A DNA stretch of 64,000 nucleotides from Leucogyrophana mollusca (lineage: Eukaryota; Basidiomycota; Agaricomycetes; Boletales): contig MU266332.1 of assembly GCA_021014945.1 (NCBI GenBank), positions 1 to 64,000 on the forward strand, given 5' to 3'. The notes below the pieces were generated by a model, which was not told the DNA's origin, ran no database searches, and worked only from the letters and a program-made list of their open reading frames with translations. The translations under genes and the position numbers were made by a program. Position 1 is the first letter of the stretch. Every line of letters begins with the position of its first letter. Below, one piece after another: positions 35,424-47,239 of this stretch.

Positions 35424-37419
35424 TCAATTCCCTGCGTTCCGTGCACGTCGTTTGGCTCGACACCTTGGACCAAGCCACATGACAAGCCAGGTGATCGGCA
35501 CGGACGCGAGGCATATCCCTGCAAGAAGTACGTATGTCCAACCCGTTCCTAGCGCGTTAATGATGAGATCTATCACTGACACGAGGAGTGCCCCTGCTGA
35601 GCATCGAATGAGATTGTTCTGTGGCGGGTGAGTGTTCGCGATTAACTCAAACCGACACTCATATGAGAATGGAACTTACGCATGCAGTTACAGATGAACT
35701 TTGGGCGGGCACGAGGTCAAGTATTAACGTCTGGATAGAGTTCATGAACGCGTTAACGGTATAGCCCACTAGATAGTAACACGGGTGGGTATCAGCAATG
35801 CGTGGAGGCTGAACAACTATGTGAAGACACATACAGATTATTTGCAGTACCAACGGCACTGCCAAGTTAACTCGTTTCTCCAAGCACCAACCATATCCGG
35901 CGCAGCAGACGATGAATATACCAAGATATACGGGTGTCCACCGCAATCTCACTCGTTCAATCGGGAAATGTTCCTCCTTTAGCACATCTTCAGCTTTCAG
36001 TTTCCTCTCAGGGTCAGCTTCAGCCTGCTTGATCATGAGTTCCTTCATATGGCGATAATCGCGGTCGAGAAGCTTTCCCGTGAATATGCTGCCCAAGAAC
36101 ATCCCGCCTCCGATCGCAAGGAAACACAGTCCAATATCAGTCTCGTTGAGGAAAGGGTACGCAACGATGAAGAGCGTCGATATCGTTGTCGTGATGGCAT
36201 AGAAGACGGCGCAGAAGATGGCGGTGAATATAAGGAGGCTTACTACGTCGGGCTCGAGGAACAGCCGGAGGGGGTTTCTGAGTGGACGTCCAGGAGGTTT
36301 AGGGGCAGAAGGATCTTTCCGCCCGTGCCCGACAAGGGGTATCAAGGGCCGGTATATCGCTGATGGAATGACACTACCGTCTCCGACAAGTCGGCGGAGC
36401 GTTTCGGGTAAAAACCTGGAAGGGAGCCATGAGTCAAACGCAATGCGAAGAACGCAGTGGACTCGTAACGTACACTAACATACACACAAAACACAGGGCA
36501 GAACCTATGCACAAAAACCAAAATATGGCTCTTGAAATGTCGGGCTCGGTTATACTGCTTGAACTGAGGATGCACAAGACTGACCTCCATCCGAGACTGT
36601 CCGCTAAGCCGCCACCTATCACAGGTCCGATCGCCGGGCCAACCTTCATACTTAAGAATCAACCTCGATTACAAACACATCTCAACGAACTACTGACCAT
36701 TGGCCCAAGGGCGTACAGGCCAATGAAACCACCCCGTTCAGCGGGTGTAGCAATGTCCCCGATGACGCCAGCCCCTGCGCGTTTTCATCTTTGAAACTGT
36801 CTCGACGGGAACACAGTCGGAAAAACCTACCGAGAGCAACGGTACTTGCGGACCCTGCGGCTTGAAGGCAACGGAGAAGCATGAGAAGCCAGTAATCAGA
36901 GGTTGGTGTAAGTGCGATCCCAATGCACGCCACACACAAGGTAAGGAGACATGCAAGAAAAATGGGTCGTCGCCCTGTACGGTCCGCCAAAGTACCCCAG
37001 AACATTGGTGCTGAGACGTGACCGGGGTCAGGCTACGATTAACTGCTGGACATGAAGAAAGGGCTTACAGACGCCTTGAAGTACCATGTACACGGTAACT
37101 GTAAGGTTGATGAGCTCGACAGACTTGTGGAATGCATTTGCAATGGTAGGTATTGCGGGGAAGTATATGTTCGCCGTCAGGGGGCTGGCGCAGACTCAGA
37201 TGAAAAACATCGCCGTCAGAGCAGGATGCTACCGTACCTGAAGAGACCGGCAAGTGAAGCGATCGCTACAATGACCCATTTTTCTGGTGTTGTGTATATA
37301 CTGTATGGCTTCTCTTGTTCTATTGGAACAGGAGCCGCGGCCAAGTCCAGTGGTGCTTCAATGACATCCTGCGCGCTGGCATCCGGCTCGCGTCTATCAT
37401 TATCATGTTTTTCGGCCAT
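35424..37419 (-). CDS. MFS transporter (DHA1-like), copy 1 of a tandem pair
   Basis: Major facilitator superfamily exporter of the proton-antiporter drug type, about 12 membrane helices, roughly 530 aa in about nine exons. The start at 37417-37419 reads MAEKHDNDRREPD, a hydrophilic tail before PEKWVIVAIASLAGLFR. Family motifs: FWGTLADRTGRRPIFLACLL (MFS motif A, loop 2-3), LLRCLQAAGSASTVAL (helix 4), VGPAIGPVIGGGLADSLGWR (motif C, antiporter signature), and FLPETLRRLVGDGS after helix 6. The second half has YAITTTISTLFIVAYPFLNE and GMFLGSIFTGKLLDRDYR. The end reads LGPRCRAKRRAGN-like basic residues with stop at 35424-35426. Substrate unknown. It is nearly parallel to the next gene in sequence, intron positions and TATA box. 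Confidence 0.88.
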
Positions 37420-37478
37420 GCACAAAGTGTTAGGAGGGATAGACAGCCTGTATAATATATTGTGCTCAGCGTATGCTG

Positions 37479-37488
37479 CTTTTATATA
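37479..37488 (-). promoter_or_regulatory. TATA box of MFS copy 1
   Basis: The minus-strand sequence TATATAAAAG lies about 60 nt upstream of the MFS copy 1 start. The match to the TATA consensus and the same arrangement in copy 2 support a real core promoter. Confidence 0.6.
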
Positions 37489-37921
37489 CGCACCGGCCGT
37501 GACATACGCAAGGCGCTCGGCAGCTTCACCATCGTGGCAGAAGCTCGAAATACTTCAACCACGACTTTGAATTGCCTTTACGGGATTTTTTGCTCCTCGG
37601 GTCCGATCACCGGCCATAAACTTGGAGTCATGGTTGAGCCTTTCGTGGATGCTCTTCACATCGCACAGGCCACCCTCAGGCCTCAGGCTGACGAGGAATC
37701 CTTGCTTAAGCTCACAACTATCGAAGATGAGATACCGGACACACCTTCTCAACTTTGAACGCCGGGCTTTGCATCATGATAAGTAAATCCTGTAATTGAT
37801 GCACATTGCGAACCAAATGTCCCCACTAGCTTCGTGCCAATTTAATTAAATGCACTCCCCGGGTGCTCTCTATGTATACGTAGTTGAAATGTCGTGATGG
37901 CGTGAAATATCATGCAGTCAC

Positions 37922-39901
37922 TCAGCTCACAGTTCGTGCGCGTCTTTTGGCCCGACACTTTGGACCAATCCACATAGCTACCCATATCAAGGGTGCTGTG
38001 ACGAGGCATACCCCTGCCAGTAGCACGTACGTCCACCCTGGTCGTAGGGCGTTTAAAATCAGATCTATGACTGATACAAGGACCGCCCCTGTGGTACACC
38101 GGACGAGGTTGTTCTGTGGCGAACAAGTAAATGATTGTAAAAAAAGAGACTAGCCGTGCAAAACAACTTACACATGCGGTCACGGAGGAGCTTTGGGACG
38201 GCATGAGGTCCACTAACAAAGTTTGGATGATGTTCATGACAGATACAACGGTATAGCCGACTGGAAAGGACGGCACATCAGTAATGACGGTAGACATATT
38301 TGTACACTGGGTGCTCACTGATGATCTGCAGAACCAATGTAACCCCCAGGTTGGCCCGTTCTTGGAGACACCAACCATATCCAGCACAGCACACGATAAA
38401 GATCCCCAGATAAACAGGCATCGTCCTCAAGCGCGCGCGTTCGATCGGAAAATGCTCTTCCTTCACAGCATCCTCAGGTTTCAGGCAGTTCTCGGGATTT
38501 GCTTCAGCCCGCTTAATCATCCTCTCCTTGATGCGCTTGTAATCATGATCCAGGAGTTTGCCCGTCATGACACTCCCGATTAACATTCCGCCCCCAACAG
38601 CGAGAAAACAGAGCCCGACATCAGTCTCGTTAAGAAAGGGGTATACTTCGATAAAGAGGGTTGATATTGTCGTCGTGATAGCATAGAAGACAGCGTATAC
38701 GATGGCGTTGAAGATGAGGAGAGTGAGAACGTCGAGGTGGATGAAGAGGCGAAGGGGGTTAGTGAAGGGGCGCGGAGGAGGTCTAGAGACAGATGAGTCT
38801 TTCCTCCCCTGTCCGACGAGGGGTATCCACGGCCGGTATATCGCAGATGGCACTATGCTACCATCCCCCACGAGGCTCCGAAGCGTCTCAGGTAAGAACC
38901 TGACGGAGATTCACAAGTCAGGCGTAACAAAGGGCACAATTGAACAAGTAACCCACGCAAGCATGCTCGCGAAACACACAGCAGAGCCTATGCATAAAAA
39001 CCAGAATATGGACCTTCGAAGATCTGGGTTAGTCAACCTGCTGTGCTGGAGTACAACAATCCGTTGACCTCCATCCGAGACTGTCCGCCAGAGCACCTCC
39101 CAAGACAGGCCCCAGACAAGGGCCGACCTGCATCAAACTGAGTCAACTCAAATGACAGGCGCGTATCGGCTGAGCGACAAACCATCGGACCCAGGCTATA
39201 CAAACCAAAGAAGCCACCCCGTTCAGAAGGAGTGGCAATATCCCCGATAACACCGGCACCTATATGTTGTGATCGATATGGTCCTCAGCTGACGTCACTT
39301 TGTTGTAAGGAGAAGTCCCACCTAACGCTATAGTACTAGCGGATCCAGCGGCTTGAAGGCACCGGAGAAGCATAAGGAGCCAGTAGTCCGACGTTGGAGT
39401 AAGTGCGATCCCAATACATGCCAGGCACAGGGTGAGGAGACATGCGAGGAAGATAGGCCGGCGTCCTGTACGGTCTGCCAATGTGCCCCAAAACATTGGC
39501 GCTGAAACACGGCAGACAATCAAGTAAGTGGCCTGACACAGAGAAGGCGGACGTACACACGCCCTGAAGCACCATGTACACGGTGACCGTAAGATTGATA
39601 AGTTCTACAGACTTGTGGAACGCATTAGCGATGGTGGGGATAGCAGGGAAGTATATGTTCGCTGTCAAGGGACTGGTGCAGGTAAGAAACGAGGATGAGA
39701 ACCTTGAGTCAAAGGTAACAGTCACCTGAAAATGCCAGCTACCGAAGCGATTGCTACAATAAACCATTTCTCTCGTGTCGAGTAGATGCTGTAGGGTCGT
39801 TCTGGTTTCTCTTCCTCTGCTGGTGCAGGCACAGGCGTGTCTTGCGGTGGATCTTCGACAACTGTCTGTGCATTCTCTTCGTGCTCACCAAGCCCGGCCA
39901 T
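37922..39901 (-). CDS. MFS transporter (DHA1-like), copy 2 of a tandem pair
   Basis: A close paralogue of the gene at 35424-37419 in the same orientation. The start at 39899-39901 reads MAGLGEHEENAQTVVED, followed by the same REKWFIVAIAS first helix. Shared blocks are SLTANIYFPAIPTIANAFHK, VELINLTVTVYMVLQG, APMFWGTLADRTGRRPIFLA, LLRCLQAAGSAST, GPVLGGALADSLGWR and NPLRLFIHLDVLTLLIF. The second half diverges more (IEVYPFLNETDVGLCFLAVG, ERMIKRAEANPENCLKPED). The end reads CRAKRRARTVS with stop at 37922-37924. About 500 nt separate it from copy 1. No break was found, so both copies look functional. A drug or metabolite exporter is likely; substrate unknown. Confidence 0.88.
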
Positions 39902-39974
39902 TTCTGAAGTATACGACTACTAGGAATACACAAGGGAGGAGAAGGAGCGGACCATAGTGGGTATCATCGTCCAC

Positions 39975-39983
39975 CTTTATATA
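39975..39983 (-). promoter_or_regulatory. TATA box of MFS copy 2
   Basis: The minus strand reads TATATAAAG about 75 nt upstream of the MFS copy 2 start, matching the arrangement of copy 1. It suggests that the promoter was duplicated together with the gene. Confidence 0.6.
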
Positions 39984-40324
39984 GGGCGGCCGTGGCACAT
40001 GCAAGGTGCTCAGAATACTTAAAGATATAAAACCGTGATTGTGAGTTACCTCCGAAGGAATTTTCGTTGCGTCGATCACGTTCAAACGTTCACGTGGCAT
40101 ACTGATACTTGTCGGCTTCTTCGCCCGATCTATGGTTGGTCCGCGAGCCGCGGGTGGTGGCGTATCAGCCTGAGAATTGCATAAGCCAATCTTTGCAAAC
40201 CACACAAGCCAACATCAAACGGCAACGATGCCGTGTATTTGTCCATGGGAATAGGAGAGGCTTTGAAGTATGGGTTTCAACGCGAGGCGAGAGAAATTGA
40301 TACAAGTTAGAGGGTGGGTTGGTG

Positions 40325-41544
40325 TTACAGGTAGGTTGGAAGGATGTCGTGGACGGATCGCAGGGGATCATGAGTAGAGGTATGGTTTGCGATGAGATCT
40401 TGAAAGGTAGCTTGGTCAAGGTTGGATGAGCTGACGATGTTATCTGACTTGAGCTGCTCAACCTGCCAGGAAGGTCAAACGCATCCATGTGTACCGGTGG
40501 ACAGCAAACACACACCTGCGCGCGCGTGACAGTAAACAGCGTTTCAGGTAAACGCTCCATTACGGCGCCTTGCAGCATGCCAACAGCGAACGGAATGGAT
40601 ACAATGGGGCGGCGGCGATTTGTGTATTTCAGAACGAGTTTCATTATCTCTCTGTAGGTGAACACTTGGAGAGAGATGTTTTAGCAGTGCGGATGGTGTA
40701 ACATGTCAAAGGACTCAAAGGACCCAGTCGCTCACCGTCAGGTCCCCCGGCCTCGATGATCCTTCCACACACTTCCTTCTGAATAACCTCGTCGTCTCTC
40801 GATATGATTTCGATTGCACGACCTATGTCCCCAACGTAGACCGGCTGAAAGCGAGACAGGCCGCCGCCAAAGACGGGCATGAAGGGAAAGAATTTCGATA
40901 GCTGAGCAAATCTCTAAAGAAAATTGCAAATAAACCCATGGATTGGACACCACAGTGAGCGGATGGAACCAACATTGAAAAATCCGTCCCCAGGTCCGAA
41001 TATGATGCTTGGCCTAATGATCGTTGCATCTGGACACGCGTCAAGAACCGCATATTCTCCAAAGGCCTTAGTCCTCGCATAAGGTGTGGTGCTGGTTGCA
41101 TCTGCTCCTATGGCGCTGACGTGAATCAGTCGTGCGTTGGCTCGCCTGGCGGCGTGTGCAACGTTTTCAGCTCCCTCCCACTGGATACGCTCGAATTCCT
41201 CAGGGGTACCGTTCATAATTCCGACCAGCGACACTACAACATTTGCCCCGTAGAATGCGCGGGCGAGCGTCTCAGGTTTGGTTATATCTACAGAGCAAGG
41301 GAAGAGCAGGCGGGTGTGGTCCAAGTCGGCGAGGGCTGCCAAGGAGTTCTGAACTGCCTGGGGGTGGCGGGATGAAATCTGAACAAGAGGAAGACGCCGC
41401 GTCGATGTTGTCGCTCGGCTGAGCAATGTCCTTGCCACGTTAGAACCTGGCGAAATATATGAATAATCCTCCGGCGTTAGCACATAAATTAGCGGAGGAC
41501 GAACCCAAAAAGCCCGCCCCGCATATCACTATCTTCTGCGACAT
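40325..41544 (-). CDS. NAD(P)-binding Rossmann protein, NDUFA9/Coq11-like (atypical SDR)
   Basis: Extended short-chain-dehydrogenase fold of the NDUFA9/YLR290C group, about 340 aa in five exons. The start at 41544 reads MSQKIVICGAGFLGSN, a nucleotide-binding GxGFLG motif completed across a small intron (about 41452-41504). Next come VVVSLVGIMNGTPEEFERIQ, RRANARLIHVSAIGADA, YARTKAFGEYAVLDACPD and RPSIIFGPGDGFFNRFAQLS, then the hallmark GGGLSRFQPVYVGDIGRAIE. The C-terminal exon reads VEQLKSDNIVSSSNLDQATF and ends at the TAA at 40325-40327. The YARTK motif replaces YxxxK, as in NDUFA9 relatives. Such proteins are a complex I subunit or, in yeast Coq11, an auxiliary coenzyme Q protein. Mitochondrial role inferred; which one is open. 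Confidence 0.87.
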
Positions 41545-43893
41545 TAGTCCACAAAATTGAAGTAAACTACGATCGTATCACACGTATGCTATAATGTCGG
41601 CGAACTTTCCGAGCCTATGGCTGGGGGATAAGGACACGGAGAAAGGGGAAGGAGACAAAGTCACGGTGTCAGGCCAAATGCTCCCGTGAAATACGATCTG
41701 GTCAATCGACGCGGGGAACTGGGTGAATGACGTAACCTCTTCCTTTTCAAGGCGGACAAGACGAAATCGATTCAGGCGCTGTTCAAGCGACGCAAAAGTC
41801 ACCATTTTGTGCCCCAAAATCATACTGCCTCGAGTATCGGCGCAGCGTGCCATAAGTAGGTGGGCACGCCATATCCGTCGGCGATCGACTCAGCCCACCC
41901 TCTATGTATGGCGACCGTAAAACCAATAACCAGCAGCAAGCAGGCAGTTTTGTCGCCATACAAGAGCTAGCACCAGGGGCGGGATAATAATATCGGAGAC
42001 CTCTATTCCATCAGCAGAGATGTTTGCGTAGACGTGTCGCATCCGTCCAGTTTTACCTGCAGGCTGGTGGCCTCGAAAGTGTCGGCTGCTCGACGTGACT
42101 GTGTTGATGCGACTGTATTGAGTGGCTGATATGGTGATATGGGTCGTTCAATAAAAATAGAAATTCAATTGCGGGACCAGGTCATCGTACCGCCTTTGGG
42201 AGCTCGTCGGGACCTGGCATAATCACACACTGCTGCCAAAGGCGAGAAGGACGACTTACATCTGTACCGGTACAAACTTTGCCAACATCGCCGCCGATGA
42301 AAACTAAACGGGGCCAGTTAATTTGGTCAGAAAAAAGGCGACGATCTGAATATGTGCACTGCCGAGCCACGAGAACGAACCTCAACTCAGAAGCGAACAT
42401 TTTTCAGGCTGAGGGGAAGAGAATGTCTTGAGCGAAGACAACTGGCGAATCTTTTCCCGCGGCAGGACTGAGTATCGGGACATGGGCTTGGTCTGGCAGC
42501 GATAAGTATGCCCGAGACTACCGAAGCCTCCTTTGGATGCAAGACGGATATGAATTTGTAGAAAAGATGAACAATATTGGGAATTATTCCACTGGGGAAT
42601 GGGAGGTGGGCGAACCTTGGGGCTAAGGGCAATGATTGGACCGGTCACCGGTGGCTCCGGTTCAAGGTTCACCGCCTGTGGATGTTTCTGATCTTCGCAC
42701 GTTTTCTTCAGAATTGTCTTCAGCTGTCTGTGAGCGAACAGAAACTCGCACCCGGTGACCAACCTTGCGGCAGACCTCGACTGACTGTTGTGATAAAAGG
42801 TTGCGACGAACGCAGGTCAAAATCAAGTGGGGTCATCTCTATCAGCCTTCATCGTCTTCCTGGCCTTCTGCATCCGCCTTTCTTCGCAGAATTAATTCTC
42901 AACTCCCTTCGTATGCTGCTTGAACTCGTTAATCTTGTTGACAGCTTCTGATCTCAGTACCTTTTCTGCCGGGTTTTGCCCCGCTGGTCGGGTGGGCATT
43001 TCCAATCTGCTGACTGAGTCGCATCTAGTCGTCCTCCTAGACCGTGCAGATGATATAATCGAAGCGTTACTCTCAGTATCGGTTTGGCCCCAATGTCAAC
43101 ACATGCCTTGTCAAGCGACGGTGCGTGCATTTTACTTTGAGCGGGGCGATCATGATCCACACCAGTGGGCCGTGACATGTGACGGCGTTGGTCACAGCCG
43201 AATACGGCAATTGTCGTTGATCGACATGGATTTTGGCACTTGGATGATTTGGGAACCAAGGGCAAGGGTCAAGTCTCGCGTCTTCTTCAGAAGTCGCTCG
43301 TCGGGATTGAAAGGCTTCAGAGAGCATGTCAACGACACAATGGAATGAACTATGACTGATACAGCCTTACCACAGCAATGCCCTCCAATGTCGCAGCGGT
43401 CTCTACTACCGACCTCTAGAAATCCGGAGGACTGCCGACCGTGCGAGACGTGACAATTATGGCTCTTCAGATGGAGAGTCTTCAAAGTGCCCACGAAATA
43501 GCAGTCGCCATTGCCGATCGCGGAGATTTCGACATTATCCTTGACACCCCAGAGACTGAGCCCATCCATATCGTCGGGGTTGACGCTGGCCGAAGAGAAC
43601 CAATTTTCCGCTGGAAGCGCGCCAACTTTAATTTCACTTGAAATTATCCCCATCCACAGTAAATCTGAAGAGCCAGATCAGTAAAACCAATAAAATATGC
43701 CTCAACGTATCCTTAATGGTCCAGCAAACATTCCGAATGCGCGGTCTTTCCAAACGTGGCGGACGTTTTGCCAGTGTGGCCTGCCTCATGGAAACAGCAT
43801 ACTTAAAGCTCCACCAAACGGAAGGCCATGGCGTATCTTTCTCTCTCTCCTTTTCGACCTCCCCGTACTCCTTTTTACGCTACTTCCAACTAA
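41545..43893. other. 2.3-kb stretch without a supportable gene
   Basis: Several open frames of 70-150 codons occur on both strands (minus 42382-42762, 42954-43265, 43192-43653; plus 42577-42951, 43441-43641). None carries a motif I recognise and they do not join by consistent splicing. The mosaic look could be a decayed gene or mobile-element remnant; no terminal repeats were seen. Confidence 0.35.
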
Positions 43894-44474
43894 ATGTCTG
43901 CTCCAACTAGCTCTCTATGCCCTTCCTTTGATGTTTCCGCTTCAAATTTACCGTACACCCTCAGGCTGCCAAGTTACCGTTCATCCCACCTTGTGAGGTT
44001 TCATCCGTATAGCGAACGCCAATCCAAAGTCATCTCTCAGGATTTGTTGGTAAGTCGATCTACATCAATGGGAGCTAGCCCATGATGATCCTTCTCGAAG
44101 GCGATTGAGGACCATCATGACATCGATTTCGACGGCTTCTACTCTGAGTCAGGAACGACTCTGGTATTGGCTGTCCCAGCTTTTTCTTGAAAGTCCCGCT
44201 TAGGGCTCTCTATCAGTTTGTAGTCCCCGAAGAAAACGAAGAAGTGACCAGTCTTCGTACGGTTCTACAAGATATGGAGGGACAGCACTCTCCGTTCAGG
44301 GGACGCATCGGCCTTGTTGAACTGGTTATTGTAAGCCCTCAATTGTTCACTTCATGAAATTCAGTCTCATGAAGTCTCCTGCAGGACTTCACGTTGGCCA
44401 TGCGCCGTCAGTCTGTAAAGCAGAAGGCGAAGGTCGTCGAGCAAACGCAATCTGCGGCGAAGCCCCAGCTGTAG
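43894..44474 (+). CDS. Hypothetical small protein, four exons
   Basis: From the ATG at 43894 the first exon (about 52 codons) encodes MSAPTSSLCPSFDVSASNLP and ends VISQDLL before a GT donor. The second exon (about 44101-44148) reads AIEDHHDIDFDGFYSE. A 56-nt intron then leads to ALYQFVVPEENEEVTSLRTV, followed by HSPFRGRIGLVELVI, and after a last intron DFTLAMRRQSVKQKAKVVEQ. The stop is the TAG at 44472-44474. All phases agree, giving about 135 aa. The acidic central part and basic end are unlike known domains. I do not recognise the family; it looks like a fungal-restricted protein. An alternative ATG at 43697 in another frame was not used. Confidence 0.5.
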
Positions 44475-44774
44475 TTTCTGGATACCACCACGCCTTCAAT
44501 CACTAGTACATCCTTAGCAACCTCATGGTGTATATTGGACTCTAACTAATTCGACGGTCGACGGTTTTCTTGGCCCAAAGCTGAGTGACGAGCATGAACG
44601 CAAGGCGTCATTCTATTTTCGTTTTGGCGTCTTCGCTAGCCCAGTTTTAAAAGCAACCAGGGCTGTGTCATAACGGTGCTGACCTTTATAACCAGGTCGC
44701 CCTCATTCCATCTTCCAACCCTACCTCACATCTGCTTTTAATCATTCCTCAGCTGCACATTAGATCTGGAATCA
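44475..44774. other. Intergenic region between two hypothetical genes
   Basis: No coding signal was seen. The right half is pyrimidine-rich and likely the promoter of the next gene. Confidence 0.35.
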
Positions 44775-45483
44775 ATGTCCTCTCTCAACAATACCCACGT
44801 TCACTTCTCTTCCGAGTTGGCGCTGCCGCCGGTCAGCCGTCTCAGGCAGGTATGTGCTTCCTTCTCAAGCTCGGCATATGGCGTTCTCAGTCGGCGCTGC
44901 CAGATGGACCTCAGGTACCCAACGGTGGCTCAAGTCAAGGGATCTCCGGACAGACGATCTTCGTATGATTTGTTTTGGAGATGGGACAGGCTCTCATCTG
45001 CGGCATTAAACGAATCAGCGGAGTCTACTCGGCGCGAGTCGCCATCGATGGTGTGTGAACCCATCCTTCATTATGCCGAGAAATCAAACTGACAATGTTA
45101 CATGGAAGCTGGTCTTCGAATCATCGTCCGAGTGCATAATCCTTTTCGACGCCTCCGAGGAGCAGACTAACTCGATCTTCGGCCTCACACGTTATAAGCG
45201 ACTTCCCCACGATGTCGTTCTCCGGGGTACAGACATGCTCCGCACGAAGTCCGTCGGCCTACCTCCATCGTGGGACACCAACGTCTCTCGGCCATCGTTA
45301 GGGAGATCTTTGTCTCTCACGCTATACAGAACGGCCTCGAGAAGTAAGCGGACGGCAAATTCATCAAGCTCGCCTTTCGGGGTGTGCGATAAGAAAGACA
45401 GAGGTGCGATTGGGCCACGGCAGAGGTTCGATGGAAAGGCTTCCGTAAAGTTCCTATCTCACTCCGGCGTGGAGAGCATGTAA
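44775..45483 (+). CDS. Hypothetical protein, intron-rich, exon borders uncertain
   Basis: The ATG at 44775 begins MSSLNNTHVHFSSELALPPV and reaches a GT donor after VSRLRQ. A 41-44 nt intron ending near 44889 leads to SALPDGPQVPNGGSSQGIS, and another near 44962-44988 to ALICGIKRISGVYSARVAID. Downstream, frames around 45100-45480 encode pieces such as AIVREIFVSHAIQNGLEK and KADGKFIKLAFRG, and a Cys-poor basic end, but their joints were not settled. The composition is protein-like. I recognise no family. It may belong to the same class of fungal-restricted genes as the one at 43894. Confidence 0.45.
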
Positions 45484-45586
45484 AAGTATAACCAGCAGGT
45501 CTGGGGATACAACGATAGTAAAAGTACAAGAGACTGACGTAGTTAGCTTGAGATATGTGTGTAATGCAAAGGCGTATACCTGGTCC

Positions 45587-47021
45587 CTAATCCAGATTGG
45601 CAACTAGCCCTGCTCGTCCTCTCTTCATCCGATCCTCCAAGTCGCCTACCCCGCCAAATACTTTCTTCTGCTCCTGACTCAAGAATCCACCCATGCCCTT
45701 CGACTTCGCGCGCGCACGCTCATCAGCTTCCAAATCAGCCTTCTCTTTCTCTAGAAGTTCCATGAGACGCTTCTGACGTTCAAGTTCCATGGTCGTGGCA
45801 CTCGATTGCATGGCGGCGAGACGAGCAGCACGATCTTCCGCTGCGTTTGTGGGCTTCGTTGCAGATTCTGCGGGTCGCGAGGGCCGAGAATATGCAGGCG
45901 GGGGACTGACACGGGAGCGCTTTGTGTGAGAGCCGGGGGGACTGGGGCTACGTCGCCGTTTCCTTTCATCCTCGGGGTAACGGGTGTTCCGTTCGGAGCT
46001 TCTCCTTCGGCCATATCCATTGTCGTCCGAATCGTCTGAACGCGGCCAGGTGCGAACTCGTCCATCTCGTTCGCCTCGTCGGCGGTTATCAGAATCTGGG
46101 GTACGACTGCGACTTCTTCCACGCGCGCTGCTATAATGGTCATCGCCATGACTGCGTCTCCGATCGTCGTATCGAGAACGCATTGGTGAACGAGAACGAG
46201 AGGGTGGAGTGGGTGACCTCCTGGAGCGATCGTACTGATCATACGAGGGTGAACGGCGACGGTCGCTCCTCGAGCGATATGCGTCCGCAGGGCTAAGAGT
46301 TCGCGATCTGGATCTATCCCTCCGATCCACCTCCTTGTTTTTACCTTTGGACTTTTCCTTCTTTTCCTTCTTCTCCCGCTTCTTCTCTTTCTTATCTTTC
46401 TTGGGTTTGATCCCATTGCGCTCTTGCATCTGGCGTAGACGAAGCGGGTTGGACATCAACGCTTGATAAGCAGCCTGTTCTTGCTGCTTAATGGCGAGGA
46501 GGGGATCCTCCCGAATTTTGGCAGCAATGTCTCGAGCGTTGTTGGCATTCTGGACAGCAATGAAGTTCTTGTGGGCGGCGCCAAGCTGATATGGCACGTA
46601 TGATGTTATTAGACACAATATTAGGCGAACAGTATTCAGACGCACCTTGGCGTTCTCGTCTGCCGTCAAGATCTTGTCAACACGCTTCTTCCCTAGGAGG
46701 TAGTCTTCCAGGTCATTTGCGTTCTGGCTACTCCCTGTCGCCGGAGTGGAGTACATCCATTCTAGCTTCTCGGTTCTTTTCTTCCCCGTCTGCTCCTCCT
46801 GCAATCGCTGAAGTTCCTGCAACTGTCTCTCCTCCTCTTTCTCCTTGCGCAGCTGATCTAGTTTCTTCTTTTCCTCGAGCTATCACACACCCGTCAGTTA
46901 ACGCACTCGCAAGATAGCACAGGGTACTCACAGCCTTCTTCTCCTCCAGCCACACCCGCTCCTGATTCTTCAGCAGGAGCGGATGCCAGGACTTTTTCAT
47001 GTTCAAGTCTCCGCCACCCAT
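45587..47021 (-). CDS. CWC25: Pre-mRNA-splicing factor CWC25
   Basis: Spliceosome component that joins for the first transesterification step. Three exons encode about 420 aa. The start at 47021 reads [20 protein letters not shown], the conserved N-terminal block of Cwc25/CIR-N proteins, and leads through an intron to [18 protein letters not shown] and [18 protein letters not shown], then [20 protein letters not shown] after the second intron. The middle is Lys-rich ([17 protein letters not shown]), followed by about 200 residues rich in Arg-Ser dipeptides, typical of metazoan-like CWC25. The C-terminal helix reads [20 protein letters not shown] and ends GLVANLD at 45587. It is divergent from the membrane protein at 47240 (about 220 nt apart). 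Confidence 0.92.
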
Positions 47022-47239
47022 CTTGACTGTGTGTTATCTGTGTAAGGGGTAAAAAGGTATTGGTGGGGCAAGCTGGACTCGACGTTCGAGTCGAAGACAA
47101 TGTGGGTGGCGGTGCTCCGGTACCAAATGTTTACTGGTGTTTGCCGCAGCGCCTGGTTTCGCGCCACCACAATGCCCGCAACGGTATGTGTGCCATAATT
47201 ACCCTCTCGCGCTGAATAACAACGGACGACGCTCAAACC

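Noticed and set aside
36345..36662. Possible stop-disrupted MFS copy 1 in the middle
   Set aside because: The stop-containing frame is an intron after SLGWR; the exon continues with IFWFLCIGSALCF, exactly as in copy 2.
44120..44210. Apparent +1 frameshift in the small gene at 43894 (LAVP versus SFFLKVP)
   Set aside because: A 56-nt intron with GTCAGG donor and TTAG acceptor joins FYSE to ALYQF in phase; the intervening reading is intronic.
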